This document shows positions 42,223 to 49,463 of a DNA stretch of 64,000 nt, in pieces. The stretch covers positions 124,001 to 188,000 of the forward strand of contig JAFUWF010000017.1 in NCBI GenBank assembly GCA_017483575.1. Reading direction: 5' to 3'. The stretch comes from Bacteroidales bacterium. Its GTDB lineage: Bacteria; Bacteroidota; Bacteroidia; Bacteroidales; P3. The notes beneath the pieces are model-generated. The model had not been told where the DNA came from. It saw only the letters and a program-made list of their open reading frames with translations, and made no database searches. A program made the position numbers and the translations under genes. Positions within the stretch are counted from its first letter, which is position 1. Each line of letters opens with the position of its first letter.

Positions 42223-42550
42223 CAAAAGCCTGCTTGGCAACATGGTTGAAGCCATTGACTTTGCCCTTGCTTTTGCCGAGGGCTATGACTACAAGGCGTT
42301 CGTGGCCGACAAACGGACGTATTTCGCCGTGGTGAAGAACATGGAGATTGTCGGCGAGGCCGCCTACCAACTCACCAACGAGTTCCGCGACAGCCATCCG
42401 CAAACGCCGTGGAAAGTCATCATCAACATGCGTCATGTTCTCGTTCACGGCTATGCAGACATTGTGCCGTCAGTACTATGGAAAACGCTGAAAGACGATT
42501 TGCTTCCGTTGAAGGAGCAACTAATGGATTATATGGATAACATGACATAA
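42203..42550 (+). CDS. HEPN-domain toxin (HepT-like)
   Basis: The 115-residue protein has the HEPN RNase motif R-x4-H-x-Y in MRHVLVHGY, preceded by KNMEIVGEAAYQL, as in HepT. It is the toxin of the MNT/HEPN pair. Its stop codon lies within the start of a cassette-boundary repeat (ATGACATAAAAC). Confidence 0.9.
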   Translation: MRDPRRDKSLLGNMVEAIDFALAFAEGYDYKAFVADKRTYFAVVKNMEIVGEAAYQLTNEFRDSHPQTPWKVIINMRHVLVHGYADIVPSVLWKTLKDDLLPLKEQLMDYMDNMT

Positions 42551-42585
42551 AACTGAGAAATATTAGAAATACATAATCGATGTCC

Positions 42586-42618
42586 GCTCCCCTTGCTCTG
42601 TCCTGGGGAGCGTTTTTT
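42586..42618 (+). terminator. Terminator after the MNT/HEPN cassette
   Basis: GCTCCCC and GGGGAGC form a stem around a short loop, followed by GTTTTTTA. Confidence 0.8.
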
Positions 42619-42848
42619 ATGGACAAAACGACCTTTATAGTGTCTACTGCTTTTGCTCCCCTTTTACTCTGGCGTGCCCCGCGAACTTGATGAGCGAACC
42701 TTTGCTCAACTACTGTGTCCCACCCATGTCCCGACTAGGATCCAAGCTCGCTCCTTCGGCGATGGTTCGGCGATGCAAGCACGGTCCTTCTTCTACCCCT
42801 CGGCGATGTCTCGGTGAAAAAACATTTTGCCATGTCAAATAAATGTCG

Positions 42849-42856
42849 TACTTTTG
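42849..42856 (+). promoter_or_regulatory. Promoter -7 box of toxin-antitoxin cassette 2
   Basis: TACTTTTG within the shared AATAAATGTCGTA context, 22 nt before the start codon. Confidence 0.75.
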
Positions 42857-42878
42857 CAAATCGAAAAGAGAAAAGAAA

Positions 42879-43163
42879 ATGAACACAACAGCAATCGGCA
42901 CACACACGCCACCCCCTCCTATCATGCATTATTGGGGACTTGTGAAAAATATGGACGACAAACTGAAGCTGGAACTTGTATCGATGCTCATCAGCAGTAT
43001 GCGTCTGCACTCGGACACCAACGAAGAAGAGCGAGAAAACGGTTTTCGCAGTTTGGCTGGATGCTGGGCCAACGACCATGGCGACGACGACATGGAGACC
43101 ATCCTTCGTATAGGTCACGAAGGCCGTCGCGGAAGCCGTATCATCCCTTCGTTTGACGAATAA
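42879..43163 (+). CDS. Putative antitoxin of a PIN-domain module
   Basis: The 94-residue acidic protein starts at ATG 42879, downstream of the promoter box; an earlier start at 42843 would overlap the box. It has a helical middle (MDDKLKLELVSMLISSM) and a charged tail (DDDMETILRIGHEGRRGSR). It lacks a clear DNA-binding motif. Its position 12 nt before a PIN toxin gene and the layout of the tail suggest an antitoxin. Confidence 0.7.
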   Translation: MNTTAIGTHTPPPPIMHYWGLVKNMDDKLKLELVSMLISSMRLHSDTNEEERENGFRSLAGCWANDHGDDDMETILRIGHEGRRGSRIIPSFDE

Positions 43164-43175
43164 CAAACTACATCT

Positions 43176-43583
43176 ATGGCAAAGTACATCATCGATACCA
43201 ACACTGTCATCGAATACTTTAAACATCGCCACGGTGTTTCCGAGCGCATGAGCCAAGTGAGCCGCGACGACCTCTGCATCAGCGAGGTGACAATCGCCGA
43301 ACTGCTCTATGGCGCTATGCACAGCAAAAGTGTGGACCGCCACCTGCGCGAAGTGAGGGAATTGCAGCGGGACATTATGGTACTGCCTATCAGCGATACG
43401 CTCGACGAATATGCCGACATACGCCATGCTCTCACCTCGAATGGCATAACCGTTGAAGATTTCGACATTCTCATTGGAGCCGCAGCCCGACATTACGGTC
43501 TCATCGCTGTCACCGACAATATAAAACACTTCTGCCACATGCCGGGAGTTCAGACTGAGAACTGGGTAAACAGAACTATCTGA
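43176..43583 (+). CDS. PIN-domain RNase toxin (VapC-like)
   Basis: The 135-residue protein has the PIN acidic residues: Asp7 in YIIDTNTVI, Glu in VTIAELLYGA, Asp in EDFDILIGAAA and the final VTDNIKHF. VapC-type toxins cut tRNA or rRNA. The putative antitoxin precedes it. Confidence 0.9.
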   Translation: MAKYIIDTNTVIEYFKHRHGVSERMSQVSRDDLCISEVTIAELLYGAMHSKSVDRHLREVRELQRDIMVLPISDTLDEYADIRHALTSNGITVEDFDILIGAAARHYGLIAVTDNIKHFCHMPGVQTENWVNRTI

Positions 43584-43639
43584 AATAACCATATATCTAC
43601 AATCTGATTATGACATAAAACGTAGAAATATCAGAAATA

Positions 43640-43668
43640 CTCCCCATGCTCTGCACGGGGATTTTTTA
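43640..43668 (+). terminator. Terminator after toxin-antitoxin cassette 2
   Basis: CTCCCC and its pairing CGGGGA flank ATGCTCTGCA, followed by TTTTTTA. Confidence 0.7.
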
Positions 43669-43837
43669 TGGACAAAACGACCTTTATATTGTCTACTACT
43701 TTTGCTCCCCTTTTACATAACCTTTGCTCAACTACTGTGTCCCACCCATGTGCCAACTATAATCCAAGCTCGGTCCTTCTTCTACCTCTCGGCGATGTCT
43801 CGGCAAAAAAACATTTTGCCAATCCAAATAAATGTCG

Positions 43838-43845
43838 TATTTTTG
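43838..43845 (+). promoter_or_regulatory. Promoter -7 box of toxin-antitoxin cassette 3
   Basis: TATTTTTG followed by CAGCG in the shared AATAAATGTCG context. Confidence 0.75.
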
Positions 43846-43919
43846 CAGCGAGAAATAGATACGAAGACATCACAAGAATAATTATACTCAGTTATGGGAA
43901 CTGATTAAATAACAATGAT

Positions 43920-44027
43920 ATGGAAGCCATTGTAAAGAAAAAGAGGAATGTCCGGAAGCGGAGAAAAGTGCAATATCTCCCCGAGTGCGAGTATTTGGTT
44001 GCTGACCCATTTGAAACAAGTAAGTGA
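43920..44027 (+). CDS. Possible 35-residue basic peptide at the head of cassette 3
   Basis: ATG at 43920 opens a short frame ending TGA at 44025-44027. The peptide begins MEAIVKKKRNVRKRRKVQYL and ends PFETSK, so it is strongly basic at its N-terminal half. It lies between the cassette promoter and the antitoxin. It may be a leader peptide or a small DNA-binding part of the module, or not a gene. Confidence 0.4.
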   Translation: MEAIVKKKRNVRKRRKVQYLPECEYLVADPFETSK

Positions 44028-44040
44028 TAAACATACGATT

Positions 44041-44448
44041 ATGTGCACCTATAGTATATCGGTTGATGACGCCGTGCTGGAGAAAGTGAAGCCTGCACTT
44101 CCAAACAATGAGGCGGTCGAGACATGGATGCAGTCGCAGATGGACATCCTGTTGCTGCAGCTTGCCGAGAGTTTGACTCGCAAGCCGAAGGCGCAGGATG
44201 ACATGGCTTACCATGCTGACAGAATTGTCCATATTCATAAGATGCTAAAGTCCAAGCAGGAGCACACAAGTCACAAAGAAAGATCATACTCTCCAGACCT
44301 GGAGGTCATACTTGCTATGCCGAGACAGAACCGTGTCGATGTCCCCGACATGGTGCTCAGCCTTCTCGGCGCCGGAGAGCCTGTAGCCGACCACGACCTG
44401 AACGCCCGCGAAGCGTATCACCAATATCAGATGGAAAAATACCAATGA
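44041..44448 (+). CDS. Putative antitoxin of PIN module 3
   Basis: The 135-residue protein starts MCTYSISVDDAVLEKVKPAL and has a helix with AVETWMQSQMDILLLQLAES. The first half resembles short antitoxins of Bacteroidetes that precede PIN genes. The stop overlaps the toxin start (ATGA). The DNA-binding mode is not evident. Confidence 0.65.
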   Translation: MCTYSISVDDAVLEKVKPALPNNEAVETWMQSQMDILLLQLAESLTRKPKAQDDMAYHADRIVHIHKMLKSKQEHTSHKERSYSPDLEVILAMPRQNRVDVPDMVLSLLGAGEPVADHDLNAREAYHQYQMEKYQ

Positions 44449-44861
44449 GACGGCTTTTCCTTGATACAAATATCGTGGTCGACTTGCTTGACCGTCGCGA
44501 GCCTTTCTGTCACGATGCCGTGCGACTCTTCTCAATGGCTTATAACGAACAGGTGCAACTCGTTGTTTCGCCGATGACTTTTGCCACAGCCTCATTCCTC
44601 CTCCGTAAACACGGCACGGAAGGGGTGCGCAACCTGCTATCGAACTTACGGCAACTTGCAAGTGTCGCAACTACAGAAGAACGGACGGTCGACGACTCTT
44701 TGGCCTCGCAGTTTCAGGACATCGAGGATGCCATGCAGTATTACACAGCGCTCCATGCCAATGCGGAAGCCATCATTACCCGCAACGGCAAGGACTTTAC
44801 TGCTTCAAGAATCCCGGTCATGACGGCTTCAGAGTATTTGTCAACAATAAATTTTGATTAA
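44445..44861 (+). CDS. PIN-domain toxin
   Basis: The 138-residue protein shows PIN residues Asp in RRLFLDTNIVVDLL, the DIEDAMQYYTALHANA segment and TRNGKDF near the end. It belongs to the single-PIN type common in Bacteroidetes modules and is coupled to the upstream antitoxin by a 4-nt overlap. Confidence 0.87.
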   Translation: MRRLFLDTNIVVDLLDRREPFCHDAVRLFSMAYNEQVQLVVSPMTFATASFLLRKHGTEGVRNLLSNLRQLASVATTEERTVDDSLASQFQDIEDAMQYYTALHANAEAIITRNGKDFTASRIPVMTASEYLSTINFD

Positions 44862-44910
44862 TGCCGTCGTGCATGATAACTTATTGAGGAATAATTGACG
44901 AATAATAACA

Positions 44911-44949
44911 ATATGACATAAAACGGAGAAATATTAGAAATACATAATT
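44911..44949. repeat. Toxin-antitoxin cassette boundary, partial copy C
   Basis: ATATGACATAAAACGGAGAA followed by ATATTAGAAATACATAAT matches the first part of repeats A and B; the promoter part is missing. It marks the end of the third cassette. Confidence 0.85.
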
Positions 44950-45007
44950 GAGCGGACGCTCTTGTTCCTATCAGATAAATGGTTCCAACTAACAATATAA
45001 CACTTTA

Positions 45008-45036
45008 AGCGACTCCAAACGGAGCCGCTTTTTTTT
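45008..45036 (+). terminator. Terminator downstream of the toxin-antitoxin array
   Basis: AGCGACTCC and GGAGCCGCT pair around AAAC, followed by eight T. Confidence 0.8.
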
Positions 45037-45093
45037 GCAGGCAACATTATCTGGAAATTTGAGTGTTCCTGTTTATATCTAGATTACATCTTA

Positions 45094-45465
45094 TTAGGCA
45101 TATAAAACGAATGACCGCAAGGCATCAATGTCAGAGCAAGCAAAATAGGATATTCCATTATTGGTGCATTGGATAAAAAAGATATCTACATCCCCAAGCT
45201 CCCGACTACCAGACCAAAACGGCATTTTGAATTTGTGAACACTGTAGCCTTCGGATGCATCCTCTGTAGTTATATACGGTCGGAAGGATTCTTCGACTTT
45301 GGCGTAATCGGGAATCGGAAGGAGCCTTTTTAAGAAATCTTCCTGTATATCAACAGGTCCGTACCCACCGATTATCCAAAGGCCCAACTCTTCAACGAAG
45401 TCAAAATGAAGTCTGTAGTCAATGTCGAGTGACTCTCTAAATTTTTCTATTCTTCTTTTATCCAT
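45094..45465 (-). CDS. Hypothetical protein in the defence island
   Basis: From the ATG at 45465 this is a 123-residue acidic protein (MDKRRIEKFRESLDIDYRLH to IDALRSFVLYA). It has no signal peptide and no motif I recognise. Its AT-rich codons match the island rather than the flanking genome. It could be a small immunity or regulatory protein, but nothing in the sequence proves this. Confidence 0.5.
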   Translation of the reverse strand: MDKRRIEKFRESLDIDYRLHFDFVEELGLWIIGGYGPVDIQEDFLKRLLPIPDYAKVEESFRPYITTEDASEGYSVHKFKMPFWSGSRELGDVDIFFIQCTNNGISYFACSDIDALRSFVLYA

Positions 45466-45679
45466 CTTTTTTACACTTGTTCGTGTCGTGCGCAACTTCT
45501 AGTTGGTTACAAAATGTGTTTACGATTTCGATTTGCAAAAGTACAAGCTTTTTCTGATGTGAACAAATTGCACATCTCAACTTGCAAATAACTTACCGAT
45601 TTTAACATTTCAAAGACGGAATAATAGTGTTCATTTGCTGGCATTGAAACATTCTCATTGCTATTTCAAAAATAATGCG
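45466..45679. other. AT-rich divergent intergenic region
   Basis: No gene is seen. It separates the reverse hypothetical protein from the forward promoter at 45680. Confidence 0.5.
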
Positions 45680-45687
45680 TATCTTTG
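45680..45687 (+). promoter_or_regulatory. Promoter -7 box upstream of the structured RNA
   Basis: TATCTTTG followed by CAGCGTG. It would give a leader of about 270 nt before the next start codon. Confidence 0.7.
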
Positions 45688-45786
45688 CAGCGTGAAAACA
45701 GAATATAACTAACAACTAAATAGACAATAATATAGGAAGATAAAAGACATTAAATACACAATTTAGAAGCGTTTTTGCTTTTCTTT

Positions 45787-45911
45787 GTAAGGTCGAAATC
45801 GGCATATTTTCAACTTGTTGCAAAAGGAAGTGAAGCGTTCACGGAATCCGTGAGCTTTCATGTTGCAACAAGGGTTTTGCCGAACCTCGACTTTAGACAG
45901 AAAGACCTCAC
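45787..45911 (+). ncRNA. Candidate structured leader or small RNA
   Basis: Nested complementary pairs, from outside in: GTAAGGTC (45787-45794) with GACCTCAC (45904-45911), CGGCA (45800-45804) with TGCCG (45878-45882), CTTGTTGCAA (45814-45823) with TTGCAACAAG (45863-45872), GAAGC (45832-45836) with GCTTTC (45854-45859) and TCACGG (45839-45844) with CCGTGA (45848-45853). This is a long, ordered hairpin in the 5' leader of the next gene. It has no coding frame. Whether it is a regulator, a stand-alone RNA or a recombination site is unknown. Confidence 0.6.
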
Positions 45912-45961
45912 GGATGTTTTATATTATATGGAAAACTGACTATTAACACAAAAAAATAGAC

Positions 45962-46477
45962 ATGATGAAACACAATGCATTTTTGATTGCCACTTTAATG
46001 ATGGCGCTGACAATTTCTCAAGTAGCACATGCCCAAAAGTGGGATACTACATTCTTTGCAGCAGACGAACTTGAAGGTATTGAGGCTTATTACGCTTACC
46101 ATATAGCGGATTCAACGGGAAATGTATTCAACTTTTGGTCGAATGAAAATACTAACTTTAGAGTTGTCAGCAGTTCGGGTATTTTTGATTGGCATGGTAA
46201 TTTCAATATTGTAAGGGCAACTATAGGCTATTATGATGCAAGTAATAAACTGGTTGAGAAAAAAGACATTCAACTTGTTGTTGCAGATGGGCGAGGCGAT
46301 ATGGCTGAACCTAATACAAGTATTGGTATTGGCTCAATATCAAACAAGAAAAAAGCAATACAATTGTTGAATTATTTGCGGAACGAAGAAGGTTACATTA
46401 GAATACTTATTCCCTTATACGGAAGAATAGACAAATTTGACTTGACAATTCCCTGTATTAGAAATAAAAACAATTGA
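45962..46477 (+). CDS. Small secreted protein, function unknown
   Basis: The 171-residue protein has a signal peptide (MKHNAFLIATLMMALTISQV, cleavage after AHA). The mature part contains IRILIPLYGRIDKFDLTIPC near the end. No domain is recognised. It is the only exported protein in the island and lies downstream of the structured RNA. Confidence 0.65.
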   Translation: MMKHNAFLIATLMMALTISQVAHAQKWDTTFFAADELEGIEAYYAYHIADSTGNVFNFWSNENTNFRVVSSSGIFDWHGNFNIVRATIGYYDASNKLVEKKDIQLVVADGRGDMAEPNTSIGIGSISNKKKAIQLLNYLRNEEGYIRILIPLYGRIDKFDLTIPCIRNKNN

Positions 46478-46488
46478 TGATTAACAGC

Positions 46489-47460
46489 TCATTTGTTAAT
46501 CACGTGTAGAGGAATATTTTCACCACTAAACTCGCTCAAATGTAATTGGAATTTCCAGAATTGATCAGAGTTAAAATCCCCTTCTTTGGTGCAAATAATA
46601 TCAAAGTGATTGTAGTTAAAGAGTTTGGAAATTTGATAATCAGAGATTCTATTTAGATTCTCAAGTATTCTTAGTTTGGACGACAAATCGTATGTGAAGA
46701 TGGTTACATATGGTATTTCACTTCTTTTTTGTATGTATTCATCTGATTGTAATTTTTTAAAGAAAGCGCGGAAGTATGGGTAGTCTATTTCACTTAAAGA
46801 ATGACCAAATATTACAATCTCTTTTGCTTCAATCAAGGCTGGAACAATAGGGGTTTGATGATAGTGTTGATTAAACATTTTCCTCATTTGTTCATATCCA
46901 GGGATTACCTCAATATCTGCCGGAACACCAATAATAGTGTTACCCTCCTTCATACATCCATGAACATAGTATGGCGATTGGCACACAAAAGTCATACCGC
47001 TGTCAACATTTCTAAGGTCTGTATAGTTAAAATCAAAAACATTATCATTGAAGCACTTGCTTTCAAGTATGATTTGAAGTACGTGATATGCTACAGAGTC
47101 TTCGTTTATTTTTTCTCGTTGAGCACTTTCCAAATAGTCACATAACGCATAATTTAGTTCTTGGAAAAATTCCATGTCAGCGTCTGCATTTATTGGGATT
47201 CCCTTATTATAGCTCGCATCACTACCACTTTCACGTTTTACATATTTCATTAAATACATCTCTAAATCGCACCAATCAGCGTCACCATTATGTATTTTAA
47301 TATATCGTGATAATGCTGTTTTAGATTTTAAGCATCGTTTTCCTATCCGACTATTAAAAAAATCATTATAACTTGTTTTCCATCCCAAATCAATATCAAA
47401 ACCATTTCCTATAACAAATACACATGGTTTGTGTTGTGATTGTAATGTTATGCTATCCAT
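46489..47460 (-). CDS. AbiH-family phage-defence protein
   Basis: The 323-residue protein opens with FVIGNGFDIDLGWKTSYNDF, the nucleotide-binding-like motif of the AbiH family (phage abortive infection), and later has IVIFGHSLSEIDYPYFRAFF, also typical. AbiH proteins protect lactococci against phage by an unresolved mechanism. The gene is divergent from the RuvC-nuclease/CRISPR unit and has its own promoter. Confidence 0.88.
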   Translation of the reverse strand: MDSITLQSQHKPCVFVIGNGFDIDLGWKTSYNDFFNSRIGKRCLKSKTALSRYIKIHNGDADWCDLEMYLMKYVKRESGSDASYNKGIPINADADMEFFQELNYALCDYLESAQREKINEDSVAYHVLQIILESKCFNDNVFDFNYTDLRNVDSGMTFVCQSPYYVHGCMKEGNTIIGVPADIEVIPGYEQMRKMFNQHYHQTPIVPALIEAKEIVIFGHSLSEIDYPYFRAFFKKLQSDEYIQKRSEIPYVTIFTYDLSSKLRILENLNRISDYQISKLFNYNHFDIICTKEGDFNSDQFWKFQLHLSEFSGENIPLHVINK

Positions 47461-47570
47461 TATTATTTAGTTTTTTTCAATGAGTCCTAGGAAAATGGGA
47501 CTTAATATCTGTTTTTTTTATTATTCTGTTTATTGACTTTCTCTCATTTCCCCCTTCTGTTTTCAGGATG

Positions 47571-47578
47571 CAAAGATA
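47571..47578 (-). promoter_or_regulatory. abiH promoter -7 box
   Basis: On the minus strand it reads TATCTTTG followed by CATCC; the leader is about 105 nt. Confidence 0.65.
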
Positions 47579-47630
47579 TACATTTTTCGCGACATGGAAA
47601 AGTTTATTTCATTGATTCAAATATTCTTCG

Positions 47631-47638
47631 TACTTTTG
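47631..47638 (+). promoter_or_regulatory. Promoter -7 box of the RuvC nuclease/CRISPR unit
   Basis: TACTTTTG followed by CAATCG, 33 nt before the ATG, with a TTG about 20 nt upstream. No other promoter is seen between this gene and the CRISPR array. Confidence 0.7.
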
Positions 47639-47671
47639 CAATCGATTTTACAGGGGAAATGTAGCTAAAAT

Positions 47672-49015
47672 ATGATTTCAATTGCGCATAGAATAGAACT
47701 GAAACCGAACAATAAGCAGAAGACTTACTTCCGCAAAGCGTTTGGTTGTGCGCGATTGGCATATAATTGGGGATTGGCTGAGTGGAAACGAATGTACGAA
47801 GCTGGCGAGAAGCCCAATGGCAGAAAACTCAGAACACAGTTTAATGCCATCAAAAAAGAGCAGTTCCCATTTGTTTATGAGGTAACGAAATGCGCAACGA
47901 TGCAGCCTTTCGATAACCTACAACGTGCCTTTGATAACTTCTTCAGGGAATTGAAGCAGGGAAAGGTTTCCTATCCGCAGTTCAAGAAGAAAAGGGACAA
48001 TGAGGGTAGTTTCTACATAGAAGCAGATAAGATTAGGCTATCAGAAACAAATAAAAACTCAAAGAAGTTTTCTAAGCTGGCCCATAATGAACGCGGAAAG
48101 CATCAATACATCTGCATGCCTAATCTACGTGGCGGATGGGTAAAGATGGCCGAACACATCCGCTTCAACTATGTCAAGATAAACAATGTATGTATCTCGC
48201 AAAGTGGAGGCAAGTTCTATGCGTCGTTCAGTCTTGAAATAACCGAGGACGAATATCTCAGAACACATCGACACGTAGAAGCTGTTGATGCCAACCGAAA
48301 AGTAGGCATCGATATGGGCATCAAGTCAGCATTGATACTCTCTGATGGTATTGCCATTGAGAACCCAAAACCACTGAAAAAGAACCAACGAAAAATAAAG
48401 AGACTCAGCAGACAGCTCAACAAGCGGTTCCATCCGAAAACCAAAGAGGAACGGCTGAAGGGCGTCAGGAAGTCGAACAATTATATGAAAATGTCTGTGC
48501 GGCTGGCTCACGCACAAGGTCGTGTGGCAAATATCAGACGTGACTTTTTGCACAAGGTCACCTCGATATTGACTACCCACTATGGAGAAATTGCCATAGA
48601 AGACTTGAATGTGAAGGGTATGATTAAAAACCACCGCCTGGCTCAAGCTGTAAACGATGTCTCGTTTGGTGAACTGCGCAGACAAATAGAGTATAAAGCC
48701 AAGACAAATGGAGTGAAAGTCGTGAAGGCTGACCGATTCTTTGCAAGTAGCAAGACGTGTTCGGTTTGCGGAGAGAAGAAAGAAATCCTGTCTCTCAGCG
48801 ACCGCATCTATCGTTGCGAACATTGCGGAGCAGTCATCGACCGCGACTGGAACGCAAGCCTGAATCTGCTGGGGCTATTAGTTAACCACAAAATAGGGAC
48901 GGATTATCCCGAATCTACGCCTGCGGACTTGACGGCTCTGCTCTCCCGCTTTGCTTTAAGTGGGATTGCAACCAGCAAGGTTGAAACAGGAAAACAACAT
49001 AAATCCTATGTATGA
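47672..49015 (+). CDS. TnpB/Cas12-like RuvC nuclease, candidate effector of the adjacent CRISPR array
   Basis: The 447-residue protein matches IS605 OrfB/TnpB and compact type V-U Cas12 proteins: N-terminal helix-turn-helix part (IELKPNNKQKTYFRKAFGCA), OrfB core, and split RuvC with Asp214 in VGIDMGIKSA, Glu310 in IAIEDLNVKGM and Asp392 in IDRDWNASLNLL. The zinc ribbon is Cys363, Cys366, Cys382 and Cys385. All catalytic and metal residues are present. TnpB uses an omega-RNA made from the 3' end of its own gene; here the stop codon TGA (49013-49015) is inside the first CRISPR repeat. No tnpA, cas1 or cas2 is nearby. It could be an inactive-transposon TnpB, but the array argues for an RNA-guided defence effector. 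Confidence 0.9.
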   Translation: MISIAHRIELKPNNKQKTYFRKAFGCARLAYNWGLAEWKRMYEAGEKPNGRKLRTQFNAIKKEQFPFVYEVTKCATMQPFDNLQRAFDNFFRELKQGKVSYPQFKKKRDNEGSFYIEADKIRLSETNKNSKKFSKLAHNERGKHQYICMPNLRGGWVKMAEHIRFNYVKINNVCISQSGGKFYASFSLEITEDEYLRTHRHVEAVDANRKVGIDMGIKSALILSDGIAIENPKPLKKNQRKIKRLSRQLNKRFHPKTKEERLKGVRKSNNYMKMSVRLAHAQGRVANIRRDFLHKVTSILTTHYGEIAIEDLNVKGMIKNHRLAQAVNDVSFGELRRQIEYKAKTNGVKVVKADRFFASSKTCSVCGEKKEILSLSDRIYRCEHCGAVIDRDWNASLNLLGLLVNHKIGTDYPESTPADLTALLSRFALSGIATSKVETGKQHKSYV

Positions 49016-49444
49016 TGTACCTGCATGGATTTTGTAAGGTTGTTACATCTGAGCAGTTCGAGTGGCTGTTCTGCCAGAGATGTACCTGCATGGATTTTGT
49101 AAGGTTGTTACATCTGATGATCTGGAACGGCAGCAGCGTCTGGGATGTACCTGCATGGATTTTGTAAGGTTGTTACATCTACAAAGCACTTGAATATGCC
49201 GAGAACGACGATGTACCTGCATGGATTTTGTAAGGTTGTTACATCTGGAGTGTGCCGAAAAAACCGCGTTGGCTGGATGTACCTGCATGGATTTTGTAAG
49301 GTTGTTACATCTGATGACGCGCCACTACAAGACCGACTATGGATGTACCTGCATGGATTTTGTAAGGTTGTTACATCTGCAGGGACACGCCAAGAGCGAT
49401 GTTGACTGATGTATCTATACGGGTTTTGTAAGGTTGTCTTTAGT
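49014..49444 (+). CRISPR. CRISPR array, seven repeats and six spacers, fused to the nuclease gene
   Basis: A 37-nt repeat occurs six times without change at 49014, 49079, 49144, 49210, 49276 and 49342, and once degenerate at 49408-49444. Spacers are 28 or 29 nt and all different. The repeat starts GATGTACCTGCATGGATTTT and ends TGTTACATCT; its ends GATGTA and TACATC are inverted. The last copy has ten mismatches, mainly at its end, as expected at the leader-distal side, which puts the leader side at the nuclease gene. Five of six spacers start with G, so the boundary may be off by one base. Confidence 0.96.
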
Positions 49445-49463
49445 TGGTATTATTTAACAGGGT

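Larger units (their letters stand above)
42541..42858. repeat. Toxin-antitoxin cassette boundary repeat A
   Basis: This 318-nt spacer begins ATGACATAAAACTGAGAAA, contains a terminator hairpin, then TTTTTTATGGACAAAACGAC, TGCTCAACTACTGTGTCCCA and GGCGATGTCTCGG, and ends with the promoter repeat (TACTTTTG at 42849-42856). The 43609-43847 spacer has the same blocks in the same order. Confidence 0.9.
43609..43847. repeat. Toxin-antitoxin cassette boundary repeat B
   Basis: A 239-nt spacer homologous to 42541-42858: TATGACATAAAACGTAGA, terminator, TTTTTTATGGACAAAACGAC, CTTTGCTCAACTACTGTG, CTCGGCGATGTCTCGG and the promoter repeat. It lacks about 70 nt present in repeat A. Confidence 0.9.

Noticed and set aside
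42827..43156. Alternative frame over the antitoxin of cassette 2
   Set aside because: The frame used from 42879 follows the promoter box and sits 12 nt ahead of the PIN gene; the other frame has no motif and overlaps the promoter.
47461..47671. A tracrRNA or anti-repeat in the divergent region before the nuclease gene
   Set aside because: I looked for a stretch complementary to the repeat (such as AACAACCTTACAAAATCC) and saw none here or just after the array.
49043..49409. Short open frames on both strands across the repeat region after the nuclease gene
   Set aside because: They are translations of the CRISPR repeats and spacers; the periodic peptide MYLHGFCKVVTS is simply the repeat read in frame.
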